32,153 bases of DNA from an uncultured Bacteroidales bacterium (GTDB taxonomy: Bacteria > Bacteroidota > Bacteroidia > Bacteroidales > UBA932). The stretch is taken from NCBI GenBank assembly GCA_905235675.1, contig CAJONC010000023.1:1-32153 (forward strand). The letters run 5' to 3'. Each line of letters begins with the position of its first letter. The first letter of the stretch is position 1. The notes below the pieces were generated by a model. The model saw nothing but the letters and a program-made list of their open reading frames with translations. It searched no databases and was not told where the DNA came from. Both the position numbers and the translations under genes were made by a program. Below, piece after piece: positions 16,249 to 26,684 of this stretch.

Positions 16249-17186
16249 AGACAATCTGCATCATACTCAGCCTCGTAATGGAACTGGTTCCCAAAGGCCC
16301 CGCCTTCCTGAAACAGCTCCACGAGAGGGATTCCATACTTGTGGCGGACCGGCTCGAATACGGATTCACCCTCGACAGCGTGGCCGTGGGCACCGACTTC
16401 CGCCTTCCTGACTTCTCGCAGGCCTCCAACGACACCCTCACCCTGGTGCGGAACTGGAAAATAGATACCACAAAGGTCTACCGCAAGGAAAACATGGCGG
16501 ACCTGCGGGCATCCATAGTAGTGGCCCCCTTCGAGGAAGGCGTGCACCAAATGCCGCCCATCTTCGTTCTGCGCAAGCAGGGCAGCGTGATAGACACACT
16601 CTGCTTCGAACCGGTGGAGTTCGAAGTCAAGGCCATCCCCATAGACACCACCACTTACGTCCCCCACGATATCAAGGGCCAGATAGGTTATCCATTGACT
16701 TTCAATGAGATACTGCCATGGATACTCGGGCTTTGGGGGCTCGTTGCGCTGGGAGTGGTAGCCTGGTGGCTGCTGGTTTCGCGCAGGAAGAAAAATGAGG
16801 CGGCCGCAGTGAAGGAGCCCGCCCACATAGTGGCCCTCCGCAAACTCGACAAGTTCCGCGGTGAGAAATACTGGGCTCCCGAAAAGCAGAAAATCTTCTA
16901 TTCCGGAGTCACCGACGCCCTCAAGGAATACATTGAAGGCCGTTTCGGGATAGACGCTCCGGAAATGACTACGGCAGAACTTTTCGACGCCCTGAAAGAC
17001 AACAAGGAGATTACCCCGGCCGATTACGACGATACCAAGGCCCTCTTTGAAGAGGCCGACTTCGTGAAGTTCGCCAAGCATACCGCGGGCGACGAAGAAA
17101 ACGCGAAGGTGCTGCCCGTGGCGGTGCGCTTCGTTACGGACACCTATCAGACAAGCCTCGGGGAGGAGGCGGAAGATGTTCTTTGA
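16245..17186 (+). CDS. Secreted/membrane protein of the Bat operon, function unknown
   Basis: 313 residues. A weak N-terminal hydrophobic stretch (1-15) is followed by a periplasmic-looking beta-rich part and one strong membrane helix (about 178-197, PWILGLWGLVALGVVAWWLL). Then come a basic stop-transfer RRKK and a cytoplasmic helical part of about 115 residues. This layout, and its place between the DUF58 gene and batA, match the small BatD-like protein often present in these loci. The start ATG overlaps the DUF58 stop (ATGA); a longer frame from 16125 lies inside DUF58 and was discarded. Its end overlaps batA by 11 bases. Confidence 0.85.
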   Translation: MKTICIILSLVMELVPKGPAFLKQLHERDSILVADRLEYGFTLDSVAVGTDFRLPDFSQASNDTLTLVRNWKIDTTKVYRKENMADLRASIVVAPFEEGVHQMPPIFVLRKQGSVIDTLCFEPVEFEVKAIPIDTTTYVPHDIKGQIGYPLTFNEILPWILGLWGLVALGVVAWWLLVSRRKKNEAAAVKEPAHIVALRKLDKFRGEKYWAPEKQKIFYSGVTDALKEYIEGRFGIDAPEMTTAELFDALKDNKEITPADYDDTKALFEEADFVKFAKHTAGDEENAKVLPVAVRFVTDTYQTSLGEEAEDVL

Positions 17187-18159
17187 GAATCCCGCACTGC
17201 TCTGGCTGCTCGTCATTCCTGCCCTGCTCGTCCTCCGTTACATTTATATCGAAGTGAAGAGCCGCAGGCCCCATTTGCGCGTGTCGGCGTCCGCCCCCTG
17301 GACCAAAGGCGGAAAATCCATACTCGCATACATACGCCATCTGCCCTTCATACTGAGGACGGCCGCGCTCTGCCTCATCATAGTGGCCATTGCCCGCCCG
17401 CGCTCCTCAACCGAAATTGAAAAAGTCGACAGCGAAGGAATAGACATCATGCTTGCCATGGACGTCTCCACCAGTATGCTCGCCCGCGACTTTGAACCCG
17501 ACAGGCTCAGCGCCGCCAAGGACATAGCCATAGAATTCATCGCCCAGAGGCCCTCGGACCGCATGGGAATAGTGGTTTTTGCAGGCGAGAGCTATACCCA
17601 GTGCCCTCTGACTACCGACAGGGCCACCCTGATCAACATGATGAAAGAGGTGCAGACCGGCCTGATCGAGGACGGAACCGCCATAGGGAACGGACTCGCT
17701 ACCGCTGTGGCGAGGATGAAGGATTCCGACGCCAAGAGCCGCGTGGTGATTCTGATGACCGACGGTGTGAACAACATGGGGGAGATATCTCCCGAATCGG
17801 CCGCCGAGATAGCCCGGACCTACGGGGTGAGGGTGTACACGATAGGGCTCGGAACGCGCGGGGAGGCCCCTTATCCGGTGATGACGCCCTGGGGGGTGGA
17901 GCTGCGCAACATGCCGGTGGAGATAGATGAAGACCTGCTGAAGTCCATAGCCTCGGGTACCGGAGGAAGATATTTCCGCGCCACCGACAACACCAAGCTC
18001 TCGGAGATTTATGCGGAGATAAACCAGATGGAGAAGGTCCGCACCACGATTGACAGTTTCCCCGTTTACCAGGAACTCTTCGGTAAGTTCGCATTCTGGG
18101 CTCTGATTTGCCTGCTTGCCGAACTTGCCATAAGAATTTTGCTCAGGAGGATGCCGTAA
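17176..18159 (+). CDS. batA: BatA, von Willebrand A membrane protein
   Basis: A component of the Bat complex, linked in Bacteroides to tolerance of oxygen; the exact role is unsettled. The 327 residues have two N-terminal membrane helices (about 7-25 and 57-74), a vWA domain with the MIDAS motif DVSTS (96-100) plus downstream TDG (MTDGVNN), and a C-terminal helix (about 305-324). It should sit in the inner membrane with the vWA domain between helices 2 and 3. The stop overlaps the batB start in TAATG (18157-18161). Confidence 0.93.
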   Translation: MFFENPALLWLLVIPALLVLRYIYIEVKSRRPHLRVSASAPWTKGGKSILAYIRHLPFILRTAALCLIIVAIARPRSSTEIEKVDSEGIDIMLAMDVSTSMLARDFEPDRLSAAKDIAIEFIAQRPSDRMGIVVFAGESYTQCPLTTDRATLINMMKEVQTGLIEDGTAIGNGLATAVARMKDSDAKSRVVILMTDGVNNMGEISPESAAEIARTYGVRVYTIGLGTRGEAPYPVMTPWGVELRNMPVEIDEDLLKSIASGTGGRYFRATDNTKLSEIYAEINQMEKVRTTIDSFPVYQELFGKFAFWALICLLAELAIRILLRRMP

Positions 18160-19160
18160 TGCTGATTTTTGCCAACGAAAGATATCTGCTGCTGCTTCTG
18201 CTGGTGCCCTTGATGCCGGTGGTGTATGCCATCCTGTGCAGCCTGCGCCGCAGGAGAATCAGGCGTTTCGGCGACGAAGCCCTCGTGCGCGAACTCATGC
18301 CCTCGTACTCATCAGCGAAAGGCTGGGTGCGTCTCGTGCTCTTCGACCTCGCATTCATGTTCTTCGTGATCGGCCTTGCACGTCCGCAGATAGGGGCCAA
18401 GCTGGAGCAGCGCGAAACCAAAGGCGCCGAGATTATCATCTGTCTCGACGTCTCCAACTCCATGCTCGCCCGCGACTACAGCCCCAATCGCCTGGAACGC
18501 GCCAAACTGGCGATTTCCCGCCTCTCCGACCGCCTGCAGGACGACCGCATAGGGCTTGTGATATTTGCGGGGACATCCTTCGTCCAGCTGCCTGTCACCA
18601 ACGACTATACCTCGGCCAAGATGTTCCTCGGCAGCATCGACACCGGTTCCGTTCCGGTGCAGGGGACGGCCATGGGGGATGCGATAAACACCGCGGTGCG
18701 CAGCTTCAGCGCCCAGAGCGAGAAGAGCCGCGCGATAGTGCTGATAACCGACGGCGAAAACCATGAAGACAATCCCGTCGAAGCTGCCCGCCAGGCCGCC
18801 GGGATGGGGATAAAAGTTTATACGATAGGAGTAGGTTCCACGAGGGGAGAGCCCATCCCCAAGGACGGGGAACTTATGAAGGACAAGGACGGCAACATAG
18901 TGGTGACGCGCCTCGACGAGCAGACTCTCAAGGATGTGGCCGAGGCCGGAAACGGTGCCTACGTACATGCGGGGAACGATGAGTTCGGGCTGAATCCCAT
19001 CATCGACGACCTCCGCAAACTCGAGGCCGAGCGCCTGAACTCCGTGGTGTTCGAGACCTTCGACGAGCAGTATGTTCCGTTCTTCGTGATAGCCCTCGTG
19101 CTGTTCGTGCTCGAAATGCTTGTGGGTGAAAGGCGTTCCAAAAAGAGATTGTTCGAATGA
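18159..19160 (+). CDS. batB: BatB, von Willebrand A membrane protein
   Basis: A paralogue of BatA: two N-terminal helices (about 8-28 and 57-73), a vWA domain with MIDAS DVSNS (97-101) and TDGENHEDN, and a C-terminal helix (about 310-330). It has 333 residues. The ATG at 18159 is chosen because it overlaps the batA stop and starts directly before the first helix; a frame extension to 18108 lies in batA and adds no family sequence. The stop overlaps the batC start in ATGA (19157-19160). Confidence 0.93.
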   Translation: MLIFANERYLLLLLLVPLMPVVYAILCSLRRRRIRRFGDEALVRELMPSYSSAKGWVRLVLFDLAFMFFVIGLARPQIGAKLEQRETKGAEIIICLDVSNSMLARDYSPNRLERAKLAISRLSDRLQDDRIGLVIFAGTSFVQLPVTNDYTSAKMFLGSIDTGSVPVQGTAMGDAINTAVRSFSAQSEKSRAIVLITDGENHEDNPVEAARQAAGMGIKVYTIGVGSTRGEPIPKDGELMKDKDGNIVVTRLDEQTLKDVAEAGNGAYVHAGNDEFGLNPIIDDLRKLEAERLNSVVFETFDEQYVPFFVIALVLFVLEMLVGERRSKKRLFE

Positions 19161-19849
19161 AAAAGGCTTTGTTCATAATTGCCCTGGTGTTCTGCACCCT
19201 GTCGCTGTCCGCCCAGGCGGACAGGAAGGACGTGCGCTCCGGCAACCGCAAATTCCGCAGGGGAAACTTCGGCGAGTCCGAAATCTCCTACCGCAAGGGC
19301 GTGCTCAAGGACAGCACTTCCTTCGCGGCTCAGTACGACCTGGCGTCCTCCCTATACAGACAGGAGCGCTACGACGAGGCGGAAAAGAGCCTGAAGGCGA
19401 TAGAGAAGGCGGCACCGCTGAACAGGGATGCAGCCTCGTACTATTATAACCTCGGGGATGTTGCCCTGCAGAAGCAGGATTATGCCGCTGCGGTTGCTGC
19501 TTTCCGTGAGGCCCTTCTGCGCGAACCCTACGATATGGATGCGAAGGAGAATTACACCTATGCCAAGCTGATGCTGCGCAATCAGGGAGGAGAAGGCGGA
19601 GGCGGAGACAACGATCAGGACCAGGACCAGAATCAGAATCAGCAGGAACAAAACCAGGATCAGGACCGGCAGAATCAAGAGCAACAGGATCAGCAGCAGA
19701 AGCCCGAACAGCAGCAGCCCGAAATCTCTCCCCAGCAGGCCGAAATGATGCTCCAGGCCATCCAGGCCAAGGAAAAGGAAACCCAGGACAAGGTAAACAA
19801 GGAGAAGGCCGCGGTGCTCAATTCCAAACAAAAAGAGAAGAACTGGTAA
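19157..19849 (+). CDS. batC: BatC, TPR protein with Gln-rich tail
   Basis: 230 residues. A signal peptide (about 1-20, ending SLSAQA) leads to about three tetratricopeptide repeats (27-140), with YYNLGDVALQKQDYAAAVAAFREALLREP as the clearest. A low-complexity segment of Gln, Asp and Asn (about 150-185) precedes a charged helix ending in NSKQKEKNW. It is probably periplasmic and scaffolds the Bat complex. The next gene starts one base after its stop. Confidence 0.9.
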   Translation: MKKALFIIALVFCTLSLSAQADRKDVRSGNRKFRRGNFGESEISYRKGVLKDSTSFAAQYDLASSLYRQERYDEAEKSLKAIEKAAPLNRDAASYYYNLGDVALQKQDYAAAVAAFREALLREPYDMDAKENYTYAKLMLRNQGGEGGGGDNDQDQDQNQNQQEQNQDQDRQNQEQQDQQQKPEQQQPEISPQQAEMMLQAIQAKEKETQDKVNKEKAAVLNSKQKEKNW

Positions 19850-19850
19850 G

Positions 19851-22463
19851 ATGAAGAAACTATTTTCGATAATTCTGTTTTCCGCCCTGGCCCTCGCTGC
19901 CGGAGCGCAGAACGCCATTCGCGTCGAGGCACCCAACCTGGTGTCGGCCGACGAGCAGTTCAACCTTACTTTCCTGATTGACGGAGAGCATTCCGCAAGC
20001 GAGTTCGAGTGGCCGGGAAGCGACGATTTCAAAGTGGTGTGGGGCCCCCAGAAGGGATCTTCCACCTCCATCAGCATAGTTGACGGCAAGCGCACGAAAT
20101 CTGTCACCTCATCCTATACCTATGTACTGATGCCGCGTGCCGCCGGCAGTTTCGTAATACCGTCCGCAAGTGCGAAGGTGCAGGGAAAGACGATAACTTC
20201 GCCCGCCACGAGGATTGAGGTCGTGCAGGGTGGAACTTCGCAGGGCTCTTCCCGTGGAAATTCACAGCAGTCGGCGCAGGGGAGCGGATCCTCAAGGTCG
20301 GCCGCAAGCAGCGGAACCATCCCCGACAGCGATATCTACATGCGCCTGATAGTCAACAAGAACCGTGTTGTAGTGGGAGAAGGCGTCACCGCCACCCTCA
20401 AACTCTACCAGAGGGTGAACATCGCAGGTTTTGAAGACGCCAAATTCCCTTCCTTCAACGGATTCTGGGCACAGGAAACCCAGGCTCCGTCCAATATCGA
20501 ATTCCACCGCGAAAACGTGGGCGGAGAAATATACAATACCGCCGTGATACGTTCCTGGAACCTCATCCCCCAGAAACCCGGCGACATCACCATCGACCCA
20601 GCCGAACTGGTATGCCTCGTGAACGTGCGCTCCTCGTCATCTACAGGCAGCATCTTCGACGAATTCTTCCAGGACAACTACCGCAGGGTACGCAAGCGCG
20701 TCACCACGCAGCCTGTCATCGTTCACGTCTCCTCCCTGCCCGCAGGAGCCCCCGCATCCTTCGGAGGCGGAGTGGGCAAGTTCGACATGAACGCTTCCCT
20801 CAGCAGGGATTCCCTCAAGGCCCACGATGCAGCCTCGCTAATAGTGAACGTCAGCGGCCGCGGGAACCTGTCCCTTCTGGAAGCCCCCAAGATATCCTTC
20901 CCGCCCGACTTTGAAGTGTACGACGTCAAGTCCTCCGACAACGGCAATGTCCGTACCTTCGAATATCCCTTCATCCCCCGCAGCCACGGCGACTTCGAGA
21001 TAGGGCCCGTCGAGTACAGCTACTACGACATCGACAGGGGAGGCTACGTCACCCTCAGCTCGGAACCCCTCGCAATCAAGGTGGAACGCAGCGCCGAAGA
21101 ACTTGCACAGGGCACTGCGACAGGCGGTCAGCTGGTGCAGTCGTCGCGCAAGGATGTCCGCAACCTCGGCAGCGACATACGCTACATCAGCACCAGGACT
21201 CCCCAGCTGCGCAACAGCGACAGCTTCTTCGTCTTCTCGCCCCTCTACTTCGTGATCGTGCTGCTGCTTCTCGCGGCGGCCGCCATGGCCTGGTTCTTCA
21301 TCCGCAGGGCCGACAGGCGCCATGCCGACGTGGCAGGCAGCAGGAACAGGGCCGCCACCAAGATGGCCCGCAAGCGCCTTGCCCTCGCAGGGGAGTATCT
21401 GGACAAAAACCTTTACACCGCATTTTACGAAGAACTTCACAAGGCCCTGCTGGGTTTCGTGTCCGACAAGCTCAATATGGACGCAAGCGACATGAGCAAG
21501 GAGAACATCGCCGCAAGGCTCGTCGAAGAAGGCTCCGGCGAGGCCCTGGCTGCAGAATTCACCGGACTTCTCGACTCCTGCGAATATGCACGTTACGCCC
21601 CCGAAAGCGGCAGCGAGGCCATGTCGGCCCATTACGCCAAGGCCGTTGAAGTTGTTTCATCAATAGACTCATCCATGAAAAAAACTGTCCGACACGGCGC
21701 TGCCGGTGCCGCAATAGCGGTCCTGCTGTGCCTGCTTCCCATGCAGGGCAGGGCGAATGACGCATACCTTGATTCCCTGTGGAATGCAGGGGTTGCCGCC
21801 TATTCCCTCGCCGACTGGGACGGGGCGGCGGATGCCTGGGGCATGATAGCCTCGACCGGCATGGTGTCGCCTGAACTTTACAACAATCTCGGCAATGTGG
21901 CATTTCGCCGCGGAGAGCTCGGCGAGGCCGTACTGAACTACTCCAGGGCCCTGAAACTCGACCCCTCCTGCCAGGATGCCCGCCACAATCTCGACTTTGT
22001 GCAGGAGCGTCTTCAGGACAGGATAGACCCCGTTCCGGAGTTCTTCCTGAAGACTTTCTTCCGCAGGCTGTCGTACCTGCTGTCTTCCGACGCGTGGGCT
22101 GTAGTGTCGCTCGTGCTGCTTGCAGGGCTGCTGGGGATGCTGCTGATCTTCCTGCTCGGGAAGTCTCCGGCTGCAAGGAAGACCGGATTCTTCGCCGGCC
22201 TGGCCCTGCTGCTGTGCCTGGTTGTGTCCGTGCTCTGCGCGTCCCGACAGCGCAGGGACTACCTCTATGATACCGAGGCTGTGGTGATGCGTGCGGTGGT
22301 TTCGGTTAAGAGTTCGCCGGGCAGTACAGAGGCCAAGGACCTGTTCATCCTGCACGAGGGGACGGTGGTGAAGGTGCTGGATTCCGTGGGAGATTGGAAC
22401 AATGTGCGCCTTGCGGACGGCCGTGAGGGATGGCTGCAGACAGATGCTGTTACTATTATTTAA
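19851..22463 (+). CDS. BatD-BatE fusion protein
   Basis: 870 residues joining two normally separate proteins. Residues 1-608 are BatD: signal peptide (1-19), beta-rich periplasmic domains, a Ser/Gly/Gln-rich linker, a membrane helix (about 463-482), and a cytoplasmic helical part that ends SSIDSS. From residue 609 (M at 21675-21677) comes BatE: its own signal-peptide-like start MKKTVRHG...LLCLLPMQGRA, a TPR region with ELYNNLGNVAFRRGE, two membrane helices (about 740-795), and a C-terminal SH3-like domain (RLADGREGWLQTDAV). No stop separates the parts. The internal ATG could still allow separate BatE. It is the last gene of the operon. Confidence 0.9.
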   Translation: MKKLFSIILFSALALAAGAQNAIRVEAPNLVSADEQFNLTFLIDGEHSASEFEWPGSDDFKVVWGPQKGSSTSISIVDGKRTKSVTSSYTYVLMPRAAGSFVIPSASAKVQGKTITSPATRIEVVQGGTSQGSSRGNSQQSAQGSGSSRSAASSGTIPDSDIYMRLIVNKNRVVVGEGVTATLKLYQRVNIAGFEDAKFPSFNGFWAQETQAPSNIEFHRENVGGEIYNTAVIRSWNLIPQKPGDITIDPAELVCLVNVRSSSSTGSIFDEFFQDNYRRVRKRVTTQPVIVHVSSLPAGAPASFGGGVGKFDMNASLSRDSLKAHDAASLIVNVSGRGNLSLLEAPKISFPPDFEVYDVKSSDNGNVRTFEYPFIPRSHGDFEIGPVEYSYYDIDRGGYVTLSSEPLAIKVERSAEELAQGTATGGQLVQSSRKDVRNLGSDIRYISTRTPQLRNSDSFFVFSPLYFVIVLLLLAAAAMAWFFIRRADRRHADVAGSRNRAATKMARKRLALAGEYLDKNLYTAFYEELHKALLGFVSDKLNMDASDMSKENIAARLVEEGSGEALAAEFTGLLDSCEYARYAPESGSEAMSAHYAKAVEVVSSIDSSMKKTVRHGAAGAAIAVLLCLLPMQGRANDAYLDSLWNAGVAAYSLADWDGAADAWGMIASTGMVSPELYNNLGNVAFRRGELGEAVLNYSRALKLDPSCQDARHNLDFVQERLQDRIDPVPEFFLKTFFRRLSYLLSSDAWAVVSLVLLAGLLGMLLIFLLGKSPAARKTGFFAGLALLLCLVVSVLCASRQRRDYLYDTEAVVMRAVVSVKSSPGSTEAKDLFILHEGTVVKVLDSVGDWNNVRLADGREGWLQTDAVTII

Positions 22464-22485
22464 TTGTTGAATAATTGTTAATAAT

Positions 22486-22516
22486 TTTGCATATTAAACA
22501 AAACTTGTTATCTTTG
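22486..22516 (+). promoter_or_regulatory. Promoter of the OmpA-family gene
   Basis: TTTG (22486-22489), 19 bases, then TATCTTTG (22509-22516): a textbook Bacteroidota promoter. The leader to the ATG at 22585 is about 60 bases and ends in AT-rich sequence, as is usual for well-translated genes in this phylum. The 121-base gap after batDE holds no other feature. Confidence 0.85.
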
Positions 22517-22584
22517 CACCGCGTATCCTCTGGAGCGCACTGTGGTTTGAAGTTTAATTTTTTAGTTAACTAAATAAAATCATC

Positions 22585-23733
22585 ATGAAAAAAATTTTTG
22601 CTTTTGCTGCCGTACTCCTTCTCGGAACTGCTGCTTTCGCACAGGAAACCAACAAGGATGAGAATGGAAATCTCAAATTTGGCAGTTATGAAACCAACAG
22701 GTTCCGTGACAACTGGTTCGTCAACGCCAATGTTGGTGAAAACTTCACATGGGATGTTGCAAATTTTGATCCTAAGGACCTTGAGTATGCTTTCCCTTCT
22801 CTTCAGGTCAATGTCGGCAAGTGGTTCACTCCCGAATACGGTGCACGTATCGGCTGGCGTGGACTGAAGAACACTGTTAATGGAAACAAAGAGAACTTCA
22901 ACTATTTCAATGTTGACGGTCTCATCAATCTCCGCAACCTCTTCCGCGGTTATCGCGAAACCCGCGTATGGGAGTTCTCATTCTTCGGTGGAGCAGGCGT
23001 TCTTGCTGACAAGAAAGCCGGTGCTGAATGGAGTGTTGATGCAGGTCTCCTGAACACCTGGAAGGTTTCCGACGTACTCGGACTCAACTTTGAGGTAGGT
23101 GGAAATCTTGCTCCCGGTACCCGTTATGGCAATTACGGCCAATTCGTTACTTTCCCTTATGCTACCATCGGTCTCAACGTCAATCTTGGAAGGACCAACT
23201 GGACCCGTACCAGCACTACCGCTGCTGCCGCTGCCGCCGCTATCGCTGCTGCTGACGCTGCACGCAAGGCTGCCGAGGCCAAGGTTGCAGGTGCCGAGAA
23301 GGCTGCTGCCGACGCAAACGCCGCTGCCAAGAACGCCAAGGACGAGGCCAACCAGCTTAAGGACGAGGCTGCCAAGGCTGCTGCCGATGCTGCAAACCTC
23401 GGCGGACTGTTCGACGAGCCCGTGGTTGTTTACTTCGAGATTGGCAAGAGCACTCTCACCGCTGCTGAAAAGGCTCACGCTGAGTATGCTATCAAGAACA
23501 TCGTTGCCCGTGGCGAGAACGTGAAGTTCACCCTCGGCGGAAGCGCTGACACCAAGACCGGTACTGCCAAGCGCAACAAGCAGCTCTCCGAGCAGCGCGC
23601 CAAGACCGTCTACAACCTCATCGACGAACTCGGCGTAAGCCGTGACAACATCACCGTTGTTGAGTGGGATGGCAAGACCCAGAGGTTCGGCACCAACGAG
23701 CTCAACCGTGCCGTTATCATCGAGAAGCAGTAA
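22585..23733 (+). CDS. OmpA-family outer membrane protein with an Ala-rich coiled-coil linker
   Basis: 382 residues. A signal peptide (1-19, ending TAAFAQ) precedes a beta-barrel-like domain with alternating aromatic strands (about 30-210). A strongly Ala-rich helical stretch (about 212-275, repeats of the type ADAARKAAEAK) follows, then a C-terminal OmpA domain (about 285-382) with the peptidoglycan-binding pattern, including SADTKTGTAKRNKQLSEQRAKTVYNLI. The linker is coiled-coil-like and could span the periplasm. Codons end in T or C from a narrow set, suggesting high expression, in line with the strong promoter. It probably links the outer membrane to peptidoglycan. Confidence 0.92.
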   Translation: MKKIFAFAAVLLLGTAAFAQETNKDENGNLKFGSYETNRFRDNWFVNANVGENFTWDVANFDPKDLEYAFPSLQVNVGKWFTPEYGARIGWRGLKNTVNGNKENFNYFNVDGLINLRNLFRGYRETRVWEFSFFGGAGVLADKKAGAEWSVDAGLLNTWKVSDVLGLNFEVGGNLAPGTRYGNYGQFVTFPYATIGLNVNLGRTNWTRTSTTAAAAAAAIAAADAARKAAEAKVAGAEKAAADANAAAKNAKDEANQLKDEAAKAAADAANLGGLFDEPVVVYFEIGKSTLTAAEKAHAEYAIKNIVARGENVKFTLGGSADTKTGTAKRNKQLSEQRAKTVYNLIDELGVSRDNITVVEWDGKTQRFGTNELNRAVIIEKQ

Positions 23734-23750
23734 TTTTGCCACGCAAAATT
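23732..23750. repeat. Small perfect inverted repeat at the stop codon of the OmpA gene
   Basis: AATTTTGC (23732-23739), CAC, GCAAAATT (23743-23750). It overlaps the stop codon TAA and precedes the terminator by 9 bases. It could stabilise the mRNA end. Confidence 0.5.
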
Positions 23751-23759
23751 CAATCCTGA

Positions 23760-23789
23760 ACGGGTCGGACAATCGTCCGGCCCGTTTTT
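23760..23789 (+). terminator. Rho-independent terminator of the OmpA gene
   Basis: ACGGGTCGGAC (23760-23770), loop AATC, GTCCGGCCCGT (23775-23785), then a T run to 23789. The stem has 11 positions with one mismatch. Confidence 0.88.
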
Positions 23790-23816
23790 ATGTCTCACCC
23801 TGCCACCTCCCATGTC

Positions 23817-23847
23817 TTTACGGCCTCCGAAAAATTTATTATCTTTG
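23817..23847 (+). promoter_or_regulatory. Promoter of typA
   Basis: TTTA (23817-23820) in the -33 place, 19 bases, then TATCTTTG (23840-23847). The ATG follows 30 bases later at 23878. Confidence 0.75.
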
Positions 23848-23877
23848 CAGGTTATTTGGTAGAAAGAAGTAATTCAG

Positions 23878-25679
<1,802 letters not shown>

Positions 25680-25683
<4 letters not shown>

Positions 25684-25709
25684 TAATAGAAAAAAAATTA
25701 CTACCTTTG
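25680..25709 (+). promoter_or_regulatory. Promoter-like element before the DUF177-rpmF pair
   Basis: TTGA (25680-25683) and TACCTTTG (25702-25709), with 19 bases between TTG and TACCTTTG, match the Bacteroidota -33/-7 consensus. It overlaps the start of the DUF177 frame, so it may mainly serve rpmF or a short DUF177 form. Confidence 0.55.
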
Positions 25710-26222
25710 CAACCCTTTGTTATACCGTTGAATGGCCTGACACAAGGCGGCAACCAGTTTGACTGGCATGCCGACGGAACGTTCTTTGGCAACTTCGATA
25801 ACTCAGAGATTCTCTCTGCGGAGCTCGATGCGGAGATGTACGTCGAAAAGGCGTCGCGTTACATCGGCGTCGACTGCCATCTTTCGGGATGGGTGAAGGT
25901 CTTGTGTGACAGGTGTCTGGAAGATCTTCAGCTGCCGGTGGACACCGGCTTCAAGTTGAGCGTCAAGTATGGCGACAAGGCCTCGGCGGCCGATGCCGGC
26001 GACAGGGAGATAGTGATGGTTCCGGAAGGGGAGAGCGATCTGGACCTGAGCCAGATAGTGTACGATTACGTGTGCACCTCGCTTCCCATGAGGAGGGTGC
26101 ATCCCGACGGGGAATGCAATCCCGAGACACTGAAGTATCTGAGCAGCGAAGCGGATCCCGCGGAAGACCCTGCTCCGGCAACGGAGAATCCTTTTGCGGC
26201 GCTGAAGGACTTGCTGAAATAA
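25680..26222 (+). CDS. DUF177 (YceD) family protein
   Basis: 180 residues from the first possible start. The central CDRC (76-79) pair and the later LDLSQIVYDYVCTSLPMRRVHP are typical of DUF177, a family linked to large-subunit rRNA metabolism that usually stands next to rpmF, as here. The start is uncertain: the TTG at 25680 overlaps the typA stop; a TTG at 25707 matches where homologues begin (QPFVIPLNGL) but lies inside a good -7 box; a TTG at 25728 lies just beyond it. No ATG is available near the family start. Confidence 0.85.
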
Positions 26223-26243
26223 ACAATATAAAAATATAGAACA

Positions 26244-26426
26244 ATGGCACATCCGAAACACAAACTTTCAAAGCAGCGCAGGGACAAGCGTCGTACCCAC
26301 GATTTCGCTCCCGTTCCTACCCTTGCTACCTGCCCTAACTGCGGTGCTACCGTAATGTATCACAGGGTATGTCCTGAATGTGGCTACTATCGTGGCCGCC
26401 AGATTATCGTAAAGGACGCTGAGTAA
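26244..26426 (+). CDS. rpmF: 50S ribosomal protein L32
   Basis: 60 residues beginning MAHPKHKLSKQRRDKRR, with the zinc-ribbon cysteines C30, C33, C43 and C46 (CPNC, CPEC). All four cysteines are kept, so it is the zinc-binding form. It lies 21 bases after the DUF177 gene, a conserved pair. Confidence 0.98.
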   Translation: MAHPKHKLSKQRRDKRRTHDFAPVPTLATCPNCGATVMYHRVCPECGYYRGRQIIVKDAE

Positions 26427-26447
26427 TTTAGCCGTCAGCGGCTTAGC

Positions 26448-26519
26448 GGCCTCTTAGTTCAACGGATAGAACGGAGGTTTCCTAAACCTTAGATAGTGGT
26501 TCGATTCCACTAGAGGCTA
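26448..26519 (+). tRNA. tRNA-Arg (anticodon CCT)
   Basis: The acceptor stem GGCCTCT (26448-26454) pairs with AGAGGCT (26512-26518; G-T at the end), the discriminator is A26519, D stem GTTC/GAAC, anticodon stem GAGGT/ACCTT with loop TTCCTAA and CCT at 26481-26483, T arm AGTGG/CCACT. It reads AGG codons. CCA is not encoded. It starts 21 bases after the rpmF stop and may be cotranscribed with it. Confidence 0.95.
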
Positions 26520-26520
26520 C

Positions 26521-26554
26521 GAAAAGGCACCGGCCAGACGGCCGGTGCCTTTTC
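26521..26554 (+). terminator. Strong terminator after tRNA-Arg
   Basis: Perfect 15-bp inverted repeat: arms 26521-26535 (from GAAAAGGC to CCGGCC) and 26540-26554 (GGCCGG to CCTTTTC) around AGAC. The T stretch on the 3' side and the A stretch on the 5' side would let it work in both directions. Confidence 0.88.
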
Positions 26555-26614
26555 GTTTAACACCTCTGCAGGAATCCCCCTGCGGCCCTCCTTGCGAAGT
26601 CTGCGGAATGATTT

Positions 26615-26642
26615 TTCAGTAACTGAAGCAAATTTTATTTGC
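26615..26642. promoter_or_regulatory. Two back-to-back dyads, possible operator
   Basis: TTCAGT-A-ACTGAA (26615-26627) is followed without a gap by GCAAAT-TTT-ATTTGC (26628-26642). Both are perfect. They lie 30 bases upstream of the -7 box of the AraC-type regulator gene, in a 130-base gap without a gene. Confidence 0.5.
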
Positions 26643-26671
26643 AGGAAAATGGTGCTTTTGTGAGGATTCGC

Positions 26672-26679
26672 TATCTTTG
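26672..26679 (+). promoter_or_regulatory. -7 box of the TPR-AraC regulator gene
   Basis: TATCTTTG, perfect TAnnTTTG. Only five bases separate it from the ATG at 26685, so the transcript may be leaderless. No good -33 element is seen at the usual distance. Confidence 0.6.
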
Positions 26680-26684
26680 CACCG

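Noticed and set aside
22585..23733. Lpp-like lipoprotein because of the Ala-rich helix
   Set aside because: There is no lipobox, and the protein has a full barrel-like domain and an OmpA C-terminal domain around the helix.
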